From the IMG/VR virus record IMGVR_UViG_3300047168_000046, positions 1 to 35,415 of that record: a stretch of 35,415 nucleotides of DNA. One strand, given 5' to 3'. Below the pieces are notes generated by a model. It had not been told where the DNA came from and searched no databases. It saw nothing but the letters and a program-made list of their open reading frames with translations. Shown one piece after another: positions 1 to 7,068 of this stretch. Numbering within the stretch: the first letter of the stretch is position 1; every line of letters starts with the position of its first letter. Source of the DNA: a virus. Position numbers and translations under genes: made by a program.

Positions 1-16
1 GATCGCCTCATCCGCC

Positions 17-121
17 AAACCCAGCGCGCACCGCGCGCGCACCGCGCGCGCATCCTTTTTTGGACGTAAGTATAAACAAGCCATCACGTTCGAAACCGCG
101 CGCGCTTTTTACATCACTTTT
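17..121. repeat. Left copy of 105-bp terminal inverted repeat
   Basis: The reverse complement of 35277-35381. The outer 36 bp (17-52) match perfectly, and so do 25 bp at 89-113. A further 7 bp at 115-121 match after one mismatch. The middle 36 bp is only partly conserved but has the same length. The outer block contains GC alternations with 'acc' spaced every 11 bp, so it could also act as iterons or as a very strong hairpin if the molecule is circular. No gene overlaps it. Confidence 0.9.
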
Positions 122-207
122 CCGATTCACTCCCACTCCATTCATAACCACGCGTACACTTTTTTTCCGCCGGCGGCGTACACTAGGTTGACCGAAAGAG
201 GCGCATT

Positions 208-432
208 GTGGAACGAGCCAAAACACCGACTTTCGACGAGATCGTCCGCCAGGTCGACATCTGCCACGACCGAGCAACAAGGGGATTCGGGCTATTTGGG
301 GAAGAAACCGACGAAGCGGCGGGAATCCTCTTCATGGACCTCTGCCAGCGGCTCAACACCATCCAGCGGCTACTCGAGCGCATGGCCGAGACCGAGGACT
401 GCGCGGCGACAACCAGGTTCGGCAAATTCTAG
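208..432 (+). CDS. Small hypothetical protein (74 aa)
   Basis: First gene after the left terminal repeat. It starts with GTG behind a purine-rich AAAGAGG, and the 74-residue product is charged and mostly helical. I do not recognise a family. The acidic middle (EETDEAAG) and the leucine-spaced second half (about residues 44-62) suggest a small helical, possibly coiled-coil, protein. It lies in the same direction as the following small gene and the integrase, so an early or lysogeny-related role is conceivable, but this is only positional inference. Confidence 0.55.
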   Translation: MERAKTPTFDEIVRQVDICHDRATRGFGLFGEETDEAAGILFMDLCQRLNTIQRLLERMAETEDCAATTRFGKF

Positions 433-464
433 AGGTCGACAAACGAGCGCAAGGCGGAACCCAA

Positions 465-677
465 ATGAGACGCGATCGACTGGGCAGGGAAATCAAATCA
501 AACCGCGACTGGAAGCTTACGGACGCGGAAATCGCGCGACGGATCGCACTCGCCATGAAGCTAAAGCACTCGGTCGAGGGCCGTTCGCTGACGGACGCCG
601 AGCTTGACCAATATCTCGCGCCGATCGATTGCAAGCGAACCCGCAACCGCCTGGCCGGCGGAGCGGTTCGGCAGTAG
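465..677 (+). CDS. Small basic hypothetical protein (70 aa)
   Basis: It starts at an ATG behind AAGGCGG. The product is very basic at both ends, with a central segment (about residues 17-50, beginning WKLTDAEIARRIAL) that reads like two short helices and could be a small DNA-binding fold. It is not one I can name. A small basic protein just before attP and the integrase is the usual place for an excisionase or directionality factor, but no MerR-type winged-helix motif is visible, so that remains a guess. Confidence 0.5.
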   Translation: MRRDRLGREIKSNRDWKLTDAEIARRIALAMKLKHSVEGRSLTDAELDQYLAPIDCKRTRNRLAGGAVRQ

Positions 678-936
678 CAGACCCCATGAAAAGATCAAAA
701 AAAAGCCGTCACGCCGGCCCAAGTTTTGGCGACCCGCCGGCGGACGGCCCTCTAAGGATTTGCCCGATACCATTGTACATGATCCAAGGATCAAGCCCAA
801 TGGAACCAAGCAACCCACAGTCCTTTCGGACCATGCTCCCACGATGTTTCGTTTATCCCTCAACTCCCACCAGGAGACCCCAATGACCCTGACAATCACC
901 CGTCCCAAAGGGGCCCATACCCAAGACTTACAAAAA

Positions 937-977
937 GCCACCTCAGGGACTCGAACCCTGGACCCCAGCTTTACGAA
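937..977 (-). other. attP-like core: 3' half of a tRNA-Thr(CGU)
   Basis: Read on the minus strand, this is the 3' part of a tRNA. It shows anticodon-loop bases TTCGTAA, a T-arm with a 5-bp stem (CAGGG/CCCTG) around TTCGAGT, and a 3' acceptor strand AGGTGGC at the 937-943 end. The 5' half of the tRNA is missing, and the bases beyond the anticodon loop do not pair as a stem. That is expected when a phage attP copies the tRNA from the anticodon loop to the 3' end. A tyrosine integrase starts 132 bp away. The anticodon CGU predicts integration into a host tRNA-Thr gene. Confidence 0.8.
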
Positions 978-1023
978 GGTGGGTATGTTTGGCGGGTTTG
1001 TTGCCGCAGCGGAACAAGCTCGC

Positions 1024-1052
1024 TTGACAGTCGCGCGCAATCCCTTAATTGA
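1024..1052 (+). promoter_or_regulatory. Possible integrase promoter
   Basis: A consensus TTGACA (1024-1029) is followed after 16-17 bp by a weak AATTGA-like -10, about 60 bp before the integrase start. The -10 is poor, so this is tentative. Confidence 0.25.
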
Positions 1053-1108
1053 CTCAGACTTGAGCGGAGCAACGTCGCTCCTGCTTAACATGTCTTGGAG
1101 TCAAATCC

Positions 1109-2035
1109 GTGCCAGCCATTTCTCTTGCCGAGTTTCGGACTCGGCTCACCAGGCTTTACGCATCCAACGAAACGCGCCCGTCGACGGGCAAAAGGATCGA
1201 CCAGCTCGCCGGCGAGCTGATCGAGCAGCTTGGACCGGACGCCACGACAGCGCAGCTCACGACCGACGCCATCGCGGCGTGGAAGCTGGCTCATCCCGGA
1301 CGCAGCAAGGAGACTGTGATCGGGTATCTCGGCTGCCTTCGCGCCGCGTGCACCTGGGCGTTCGAGGAGGGCTGGATCGAGCGCCAGCCGTCCTGGAAGC
1401 GTCTGAGACCGCGGCGGCGATCTGGGTCGCAGGCAGGGCCGCATCTCGACCTTGGGCAGATCAGGCTGCTACTGGGCCACCTGGCGGCCAAGGCGGCCGA
1501 CGGCGGGTGGACCGATCAGCGGCTGTATGCATTGGTGTCGGTCGCAACCTACACGGGTCTGCGACGCAACGAGCTGCTCTTCCTGCGATGCTCCGACTTC
1601 GACCTCGCGGCGGAGATCCTCCTGGTAGTGCCGCGGAAAGAGCGCGAGCTGAAGACTCCGGAATCTTGCCGGCCGGTGCCGATCGCGCCCGAGCTGAGGC
1701 CCATTGTCGCCTCGTGGCTGCCTCTGGCGGGCTCGGAGTGGTTTTGCCCGGGTCTGCGCCACGGGCGGCCGTGGAGCAGCGGGAGAGTCGGCTATCGGCC
1801 GATCGATCGGCTCCGGCAGGCGGCGGCGGAAGTGGGCATCGACCATATCACGTGGCAAACGCTCCGCCGCGGCTGGTCCGTGTATGCCGAGGGAGTTTGG
1901 GCGTGCACCGATCCTGAGATCGAGCGCGTGCTCGGGCACACGTGCCCGACGACGTCGAAGCGCTGGTACCGCAAGGCCAACGTCGACAACCTGCGAGCGA
2001 TCGGCGCACGAATCCGACTCCAGGAAATGGCCTGA
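1109..2035 (+). CDS. Tyrosine-type site-specific integrase
   Basis: A 308-residue tyrosine recombinase that should catalyse attP x attB strand exchange. The GTG start at 1109 is preceded by GGAG. An N-terminal core-binding region (about 1-100) is followed by the catalytic domain. Box I arginine is R152 in YTGLRRNEL, box II is WQTLRR with R253, then H277 in LGH, and Y287 is the likely nucleophile. Box II is unusual: the normal H-x-L-R-H reads Q250-T-L-R-R, so the first histidine is replaced by glutamine. Its position directly beside a tRNA-derived attP core strongly supports a phage integrase role. The odd box II leaves some doubt over full activity. Confidence 0.88.
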   Translation: MPAISLAEFRTRLTRLYASNETRPSTGKRIDQLAGELIEQLGPDATTAQLTTDAIAAWKLAHPGRSKETVIGYLGCLRAACTWAFEEGWIERQPSWKRLRPRRRSGSQAGPHLDLGQIRLLLGHLAAKAADGGWTDQRLYALVSVATYTGLRRNELLFLRCSDFDLAAEILLVVPRKERELKTPESCRPVPIAPELRPIVASWLPLAGSEWFCPGLRHGRPWSSGRVGYRPIDRLRQAAAEVGIDHITWQTLRRGWSVYAEGVWACTDPEIERVLGHTCPTTSKRWYRKANVDNLRAIGARIRLQEMA

Positions 2036-2104
2036 CCCCAGCCGCTGAGGGAGCGAACGAAGCGGGCCACGACTGCCCCCCTGCCATCATTTCCCATTTT
2101 TTCC

Positions 2105-2136
2105 CCAGCCCGGGCGAGCAACGCGCCCGGAGCTGG
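2105..2136. other. Intergenic hairpin after the integrase
   Basis: A 12-bp stem (CCAGC-CCGGGCG with CGCCCGG-GCTGG and one bulged A at 2131) with a 7-nt loop, 70 bp after the integrase stop and 31 bp before the next start. There is no T run behind it, so it is not a typical intrinsic terminator. It may protect or pause the transcript. Confidence 0.5.
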
Positions 2137-2166
2137 GACCTCAACTAAACCACCAGGAGATGCCCC

Positions 2167-2574
2167 GTGGAAACTGCGCTGATCGCGCTCGCGGCGATCG
2201 TCTGCTTGATCGCGCTAGTGAGCTTTATTTGCGTTTGCTGGAATGAGCCGCCGCCTCCCCAGAAGGTGGCTATACGCGTGATGGATTCGACCCCGCGCCA
2301 CGCCAGGCGGGACGACCTGGCCGAGGCCATTATGCCACTGCCGGCGATCAAGACTGAAACTGAAGGCGCCCTCGCGCAACAGCTCATCAGGCTCGGATAC
2401 ATCGTGCCACTCGAGGTGATCGAGTGCCTGACCAACGACGAATTTGACGAGAGCTGGGAATGGATCAGGACGACGACAAAGCGGAAACACATCAGGAGCT
2501 TCCGCGAGCTGCCGCCCGATATGCCGGCGTGCCTTCGCAGAGCGTTTACCTACGGGAAGGAGCGTGCCCTTTGA
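2167..2574 (+). CDS. Membrane-anchored hypothetical protein (135 aa)
   Basis: It starts with GTG behind a good AGGAG (about 2155-2159). The first 25 residues form a single hydrophobic segment (ALIALAAIVCLIALVSFICV), which should anchor the protein in the cytoplasmic membrane. The remaining 110 residues are soluble and charged. I do not recognise the family. It opens a tightly packed operon leading to the pseudopilin and acyltransferase genes; its stop overlaps the next start in TTGA. A role in the same surface-modifying cassette is an inference from this coupling. Confidence 0.65.
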   Translation: METALIALAAIVCLIALVSFICVCWNEPPPPQKVAIRVMDSTPRHARRDDLAEAIMPLPAIKTETEGALAQQLIRLGYIVPLEVIECLTNDEFDESWEWIRTTTKRKHIRSFRELPPDMPACLRRAFTYGKERAL

Positions 2575-2876
2575 GCCGCTATTTCCCAATCGACTCGATA
2601 ACGGAGCCACCCGAATGGTGGCGAGCATCGTTTCTCAAACGGCAACGCGAGATCAAGCACCTCATACGCGTGATGCTGAAGGAAGTGGATGACGAGCCAC
2701 TTTTCCGCGACGCGTTCTTCGCGGGACTTTTGGCTTACGAGCGATCCGAAATAGAGCACGCGCTCGCGTCGATGGTCGCAGATAACGGGCTGTTCATGGA
2801 CTCGGCCCAGCGCTACAGGATGCGTTACACCGCAGTCGACGCGGCCCTCGACCAGATGGAGGAGACGAACGCGTGA
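2571..2876 (+). CDS. Hypothetical protein (101 aa)
   Basis: I chose the TTG at 2571, which overlaps the upstream TGA as TTGA; all other junctions in this operon are similarly coupled. An earlier in-frame ATG at 2460 would overlap the previous gene by over 100 bp. The product is soluble, rich in acidic and aromatic residues (PPEWWRASFLKRQ near the N terminus) and predicted helical. No family is recognised. Its stop overlaps the next gene as GTGA. Confidence 0.6.
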   Translation: MSRYFPIDSITEPPEWWRASFLKRQREIKHLIRVMLKEVDDEPLFRDAFFAGLLAYERSEIEHALASMVADNGLFMDSAQRYRMRYTAVDAALDQMEETNA

Positions 2877-2989
2877 AGTACCAAATCACCCTGACGGAGC
2901 TGCTCTTGATCGCTGCCTGCCTGCTGTGCGCGGCCTCGATTGCGGGGACGCTCGTTCATTTCTACTACCCTGGGAGCATCGGCCAATGA
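2873..2989 (+). CDS. 38-residue single-span membrane protein
   Basis: A very short gene with GTG start at 2873 overlapping the upstream TGA (GTGA) and TGA stop overlapping the pseudopilin ATG (ATGA at 2986-2989). The product is almost entirely one membrane segment (LLLIAACLLCAASIAGTL) with a short polar tail. The double overlap is good evidence that it is translated. Its function is unknown. A small partner of the adjacent pseudopilin or membrane acyltransferase is possible. Confidence 0.6.
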   Translation: MKYQITLTELLLIAACLLCAASIAGTLVHFYYPGSIGQ

Positions 2990-4281
2990 GACGCGGATTT
3001 ACCTTGATCGAGCTATTAACCGTAATCGTGATCGTGCTCCTGCTGAGCGTGATCGCGCTACCGACTGTGATCCCGGCAATTTCGCACCGCCAGGTTGGCG
3101 AGTCGGCTCGGTTGCTGCAGGCAGCGCTGGCGGGAGCTCGCGACGCAGCCATTCGTGATAACGCCCTGGCCGGGATCAGGCTCTTGCCGGATCCCATTTA
3201 CAAAACCTACCTGGTCGATCCCCAGCTCGGCATCTACGACTTTCCGCGGCTGGCGAATGGGCAGATCGACCCGACGATTGCGCTGGCCGCCAACGCGTGG
3301 GTACCGATCGGCGCGCCGCCTGCTTACGACGACGGGCTAGCCTCGGTCTGCCCGTCGACCATGTACTCGCAATCGCTCACAGGGAACACAACGGCCCTTG
3401 TGCTCGAGGAATCGGTCGGCGCCTGGACCAACGCCGGCGGGGCCTGGGTGTGGCTGCCCAACTCGCCGACGAGCTGGTCGTGGAACGTGCGGGCCGGCGA
3501 TCGGCTGCGGATCAACAATACCGGCGCGTGGTACACCGTCGTGGGACCAAACGCCGCGGGTGTGACCGCCAACCCCCAGCGATTCGTCAACGCCGTGGCG
3601 CCGGGGCAGACGTCGCCGCTCTCGCGGACGATCCCATCACCCGATGGGAAGCAATCGGTGACCGTTAATCCGGAGTTCCTCCTACTCGTCAACGGGCGAG
3701 ACGACAACGGGAACGGCTGGGTCGACGAGGGGTGTGATGGTGTCGACAACAACGCGAACGGCATCATCGACGATCCCGGGCCGATCGATCCAACGGGCAA
3801 GACGCCGGGCGAGTCCGAGCCCGAAGCGTGGCTGGGGGCGATGGCGGCCGGCGCGGCCAACCTGCCCTACACGATCACCCGCCGGCCGGCGCCCACTACC
3901 AACTCACGCCAGACAACGCTGCCGAGCGAAGTGGTGGTTGACCTGACGACGTGGGCGACAACGCAAGAGCGATCGCGGCTGACCGTCGACCCGTACAACG
4001 GGACCGTCGACCTGGTCGTGATGGCGGATGGAAAGGTTGTCGGCACGACGATCTATTCGGCGCCCAGCTCGGTCGGAATGGCGGGAGCGTTCCATCACTT
4101 CTGGCTGGCCGAGCGAGCGGACGTGGTGGCGCCCGTCGGTACCACCGCGCCGAGCCTTCCCACTCCGAGTGGGACGAGCTGGCTCGTGACGGTGTTTGCT
4201 CGGACCGGCGCGGTCACGAACATCGACAACCCGGCGGAGTATCCAAATCCGTTTGCCTATGTACAGCAAGGGGGTCGGTGA
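2986..4281 (+). CDS. Type II/IV pseudopilin-like protein
   Basis: A 431-residue protein opening with a textbook class III prepilin signal. A short basic leader MRRG is followed by FTLIELL, with the conserved glutamate at position 5 of the mature protein, then a hydrophobic helix to about residue 30. Host prepilin peptidase (PilD/GspO) would cut after G4. Residues after 30 keep the pseudopilin-like helix (ISHRQVGESARLLQAAL). A large C-terminal domain follows, with two Asp/Asn-rich calcium-loop-like segments near residues 240-262 (DDNGNGWVDE and DGVDNNANGIIDD). The ATG at 2986 overlaps the preceding stop. Known pseudopilins belong to host secretion or pilus machines; finding one inside a phage operon is unusual. 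Incorporation into host pili or a secretion system, changing phage or surface interactions, is an inference. Confidence 0.82.
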   Translation: MRRGFTLIELLTVIVIVLLLSVIALPTVIPAISHRQVGESARLLQAALAGARDAAIRDNALAGIRLLPDPIYKTYLVDPQLGIYDFPRLANGQIDPTIALAANAWVPIGAPPAYDDGLASVCPSTMYSQSLTGNTTALVLEESVGAWTNAGGAWVWLPNSPTSWSWNVRAGDRLRINNTGAWYTVVGPNAAGVTANPQRFVNAVAPGQTSPLSRTIPSPDGKQSVTVNPEFLLLVNGRDDNGNGWVDEGCDGVDNNANGIIDDPGPIDPTGKTPGESEPEAWLGAMAAGAANLPYTITRRPAPTTNSRQTTLPSEVVVDLTTWATTQERSRLTVDPYNGTVDLVVMADGKVVGTTIYSAPSSVGMAGAFHHFWLAERADVVAPVGTTAPSLPTPSGTSWLVTVFARTGAVTNIDNPAEYPNPFAYVQQGGR

Positions 4282-4282
4282 G

Positions 4283-5326
4283 ATGGAGCATCGCCCCCAG
4301 CTCGACGGCCTGAGACTGGTCGCATTCCTGGCCGTCTACCTGTTTCATTTCGACCCTAACGCGTTTGGCTTCGGGGCCATCGGGGTAAAGTTGTTTTTCG
4401 CCTTGAGCGGCTTCCTGATCGTGAGGATCTTGATCCGCAACGAAGGGCCGTCGCTGGCGGACAACCTGCGGGTGTTTTACCTGCGCCGGACGTTGCGGAT
4501 CTTCCCGCTCTATTACGCGTACCTCTTCACGCTGCTCGCGGCCGGGCGGCTCGAGGGGGCGAAGTGGCAAATCCTTTACCTGACGAACATCTACGGATTC
4601 GCCAAGCAGCGCTGGCCTTACTTTCTTGGCCACTTCTGGACGTTGGCGGTCGAGGAGCAATTTTACGTTTGCTTCCCGGTCGCGCTCTACCTGACCCCGA
4701 AGCGGTGGCGACTGGCGATGATCGCGGCGGCTTTCGTAGGGGGCGAGCTGTGCAGATTCGGACTGGTCGCCTACACGACCCGCCGCTTCACGGGGCAGCT
4801 CCCGATGGTCGCCGGACTGACGCTCCTCATGGGGTGCGCCGCTGGGATCTGGGAGCTGGCTCGGCCGGCCGGGACGAAATGGGCGCCTGGGCCGGGCCTG
4901 TTCTGGGCTGGATGTGGAGTGCTGGCCTTCGTGTGGATTGGCCAGAAAGTGACCGGTCCGCGGCACATCTACTACGACCTGGGCGGCGTGGGGTGCACGC
5001 TGGTCGTACTGGGGGCGTGGACGTCGACCGGGGTGATCGCCTCGGCTCTATCGTGGGAGCCGGCGGTGTACCTGGGTCGCATCAGTTACGGGCTATACGT
5101 GCTGCATATCCCCGCGCTGGCGCTGACAACGGGAATCTGGGGTGTCACCTGGCGGGCGGTCATTGCAGGGATGGCGCTGACTATCATCGCCGCGATGGCC
5201 TCGTGGCACTTTTTCGAGTCGCCGATCTTGTCGCTGAAGTCGCGCTTCCCGTATGGCCCGACCAAACACGGAGAGGAGGAGCTTTCCCATGGATCCATCG
5301 CGATCGCGACAGCCGACGCTGGATGA
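4283..5326 (+). CDS. OafA/YrhL-type membrane acyltransferase
   Basis: A 347-residue multi-span membrane protein of the acyltransferase-3 family, which moves acetyl (or other acyl) groups to surface glycans. It opens with the family signature RPQLDGLRLVAFLAV and has the membrane-embedded histidine in YLFHFDP. FFALSGFLI, RRTLRIFPLYY and the FWTLAVEEQFY block are also present. About ten hydrophobic segments follow, ending with ISYGLYVLHIP. It starts two bases after the pseudopilin stop behind an AGGGGG. Known phage relatives (O-antigen acetylases such as Oac of Shigella phages) change the host surface during lysogeny to block superinfection. That role is inferred here from family and location. 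Confidence 0.9.
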   Translation: MEHRPQLDGLRLVAFLAVYLFHFDPNAFGFGAIGVKLFFALSGFLIVRILIRNEGPSLADNLRVFYLRRTLRIFPLYYAYLFTLLAAGRLEGAKWQILYLTNIYGFAKQRWPYFLGHFWTLAVEEQFYVCFPVALYLTPKRWRLAMIAAAFVGGELCRFGLVAYTTRRFTGQLPMVAGLTLLMGCAAGIWELARPAGTKWAPGPGLFWAGCGVLAFVWIGQKVTGPRHIYYDLGGVGCTLVVLGAWTSTGVIASALSWEPAVYLGRISYGLYVLHIPALALTTGIWGVTWRAVIAGMALTIIAAMASWHFFESPILSLKSRFPYGPTKHGEEELSHGSIAIATADAG

Positions 5327-5498
5327 GTTTCGGGCCCGGACCGTCGCCGAGGTGACAGCGGCCCTGCGGGAGGCAGCCAACAAATACCTCGACGGAGTAC
5401 GACCCACCCAAGAACAGAGGCCGAAGCCGCGCTGTCCGACGAACGCGCCATTCCTGCCGGGGCTCGAGCCCGAGCCACGCGGCCGGCGAAAGCGATGA
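5289..5498 (+). CDS. Small hypothetical protein (69 aa)
   Basis: The ATG at 5289 lies behind a strong GGAGGAG and overlaps the 3' end of the acyltransferase gene by 38 bp. The 69-residue product is charged, with an N-terminal helix (LDEFRARTVAEVTAALREAA) and a Pro/Arg-rich tail. It is the last gene of the plus-strand operon, six bases before the terminator. No family is recognised. Confidence 0.6.
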   Translation: MDPSRSRQPTLDEFRARTVAEVTAALREAANKYLDGVRPTQEQRPKPRCPTNAPFLPGLEPEPRGRRKR

Positions 5499-5505
5499 CC
5501 ATTAA

Positions 5506-5548
5506 AAAAAACCCCCTCGCGGCCGTCTCGGACGCTTGGGGGTTTTTT
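5506..5548. terminator. Strong bidirectional intrinsic terminator
   Basis: AAAAAACCCCC (5506-5516) pairs with GGGGGTTTTTT (5538-5548) around a 21-nt loop. It has T runs on both strands and sits just after the last plus-strand gene, facing the end of the minus-strand late operon. It should end both transcripts. Confidence 0.9.
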
Positions 5549-5556
5549 GATTCACC

Positions 5557-5635
5557 TCGACAGGTTGGGTAGCCGGGTGGAAATCGCTACCGCGCGACCT
5601 CCTTGCTCGCGATGCAACCGGGTTTGACCTGTCGA
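5557..5635. ncRNA. Possible structured RNA element between convergent operons
   Basis: A perfect 9-bp inverted repeat (TCGACAGGT at 5557-5565, ACCTGTCGA at 5627-5635) closes 61 nt. These contain a second pairing (GTAGC 5569-5573 with GCTAC 5586-5590) and a further GC-rich weak hairpin (about 5591-5611). The layout resembles a multi-branch RNA and lies outside any gene. No known RNA family is recognised. Confidence 0.35.
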
Positions 5636-5701
5636 AGGCTGTTTTTACCGTGATTTACCGACCAAGGCAATACGAAAGAATAAGCGCATGACGGCTATGA
5701 A

Positions 5702-6088
5702 TCATTCCGGTCCCCATTTGGGCGGGTCGAGTGGGCATGCATCGGCGGCGATCCATACCTTCGCGGACTGCTTGCAGCCGCACTTCGCGCAACGACCCTG
5801 CGCTCGATCGTAGAGAGGACAAGCCACACAGAGGGCGAGGCGCCTCGCCCTCGCTGACTTCGACGCGAGCTTACCGCCCGAAGCCACGAGAGCCCGGACT
5901 GACCGAAAGAAATTGAAAGCCATCGTCATAGCCGACGGATAAACACGAGGCTGACTGACCCCGGTGGCCATCTCGACCATAAGCCTGCGAAAACCCGGGT
6001 GGCCAGGGTGAGACTCGCAAGTCAGTGCGCGATAGCGCTCGTGTTTTGTTTTGGCGACAACGATCTCGAGAGCTTCCGTCCAGTTCAT
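5702..6088 (-). CDS. Cysteine-cluster phage protein (128 aa)
   Basis: The ATG at 6088 overlaps the preceding stop (ATGA). The C-terminal third has a metal-binding-like cluster: C-V-A-C-P, ten residues, then C-A-K-C-G-C, ending in DACPLDPPKW. Such C-x2-C-P...C-x2-C-G-C clusters are common in small phage proteins encoded near tail-tip genes. The exact role is unknown to me. It is the last gene of the minus-strand late operon. Confidence 0.7.
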   Translation of the reverse strand: MNWTEALEIVVAKTKHERYRALTCESHPGHPGFRRLMVEMATGVSQPRVYPSAMTMAFNFFRSVRALVASGGKLASKSARARRLALCVACPLYDRAQGRCAKCGCKQSAKVWIAADACPLDPPKWGPE

Positions 6089-7068
6089 GGCGTGATCGTT
6101 ATCGCTGAACCGTCGGGGTAAATGCCGCGAATTTCCGGGTCCGCGCTGCACGGACCGAGAGTGAAATTGAAAGACCACGGGCAGGACGTAAAGGACGACG
6201 TGCTGCTCGTACCCGACGACTCGAACCCGCCAACGCCTGGCGGGTCAGGCCAGGGGCAACCCTCATTTACCCCGAACCCACCTAAACCGGTGTAATAGAC
6301 GGCGAACGAGCAGGTTGTCTGTGCAAAGACATACGTAATAGCAAATAGCTCGGCTGGACACCCGCAACCGCCCGCGAAAGAAGCGTTCGGCGTCGTGCCG
6401 ACCCATTCCTGCGTCCCCGCGTCATACGCGAGGGTGCATGGACCGTACACGGTATCCGTGAGATAAAGAGTAGCCGGCAGCGCATCGGGGGGCGGGAGAA
6501 CGCACCCGCTCAAGCAGTAGTAATTCGTCAGAGGCGTAAGGGTGACGGTCGTGGGCGCTCCCGAGCATGCCGAACAATCCGACGCGATCGTTACCGTGCC
6601 CGTCGCGTTATTGAAATTGGGCGCCTGAATCGTCCATGGATATGTCCCGGCTCCGGGCAAGCAGACCTCCGCCGGAAGCGTGTAGACCTCGCCGTTAATC
6701 GTTACGGTCGCGTCGCACGCGGCCTGCGCATTACAGCCAGTGGCGCTGAATTCACAGCAATAAGTCGTAGTCACCGGCAAAAGCTTGTAAACATACGAAG
6801 AGCCACACGTAAACGAGACCGAGGCACTGTAGGGCTTCAAACCGCTTGCCGTGATGCTAAGACTGCACGTGCCGGCCGAGCCGATATTGATCGAACAACA
6901 GCCCTCCGCGCCAGTGGTGCAAGTGTAAGTGGACGTGCATGTAAGCGTGACCGTAGCGCCAGAGATGGGATTGCTAGAACAATCCGTGACGCAGATCGTG
7001 ACAGAGCACCCTTCACCGCTACAACAGCCGCATCCGCTGCCGCTTTTCGGGACGCCCAAGATGCCCAT
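6085..7068 (-). CDS. Cysteine-rich beta-domain protein, probable tail-tip or receptor-binding
   Basis: A 327-residue protein with about 28 cysteines, roughly 9% of the chain. ATG at 7068 overlaps the previous stop (ATGA). It starts with a Cys/Gly-rich patch (GSGCGCCSGEGC). A carboxypeptidase-regulatory-like beta domain follows (ISGATVTLTC, then GCCSINIG and LKPYSASVSF), and further beta-rich repeats of similar make-up continue to the end. Its place after the tape measure and tip genes suggests an exposed tail component that binds or modifies the cell surface. The high cysteine content would be stabilising outside the cell. No enzyme motif is visible. Confidence 0.7.
   Translation of the reverse strand: MGILGVPKSGSGCGCCSGEGCSVTICVTDCSSNPISGATVTLTCTSTYTCTTGAEGCCSINIGSAGTCSLSITASGLKPYSASVSFTCGSSYVYKLLPVTTTYCCEFSATGCNAQAACDATVTINGEVYTLPAEVCLPGAGTYPWTIQAPNFNNATGTVTIASDCSACSGAPTTVTLTPLTNYYCLSGCVLPPPDALPATLYLTDTVYGPCTLAYDAGTQEWVGTTPNASFAGGCGCPAELFAITYVFAQTTCSFAVYYTGLGGFGVNEGCPWPDPPGVGGFESSGTSSTSSFTSCPWSFNFTLGPCSADPEIRGIYPDGSAITITP

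Larger units (their letters stand above)
678..1108. other. Non-coding attP region before the integrase
   Basis: About 430 bp with no gene I can support. It holds the tRNA-like attP core (about 937-977). There is also an isolated AGGAG followed by an ATG at 883, whose frame runs through attP and deep into the integrase gene, so it does not look like a real gene. A TTGACA lies at 1024-1029. Confidence 0.6.

Noticed and set aside
1-121. CRISPR array from the GC repeats at the ends
   Set aside because: Repeats are only about 11 bp, have no unique spacers and are part of the inverted repeat. No cas gene is present.
937-977. A complete tRNA gene
   Set aside because: Only the 3' half is present; the D-arm and 5' acceptor strand are missing.
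604-1917. A 437-codon plus-strand frame across attP and the integrase
   Set aside because: It overlaps the integrase in another frame and has Arg/Ala-rich shadow composition beyond the attP core.
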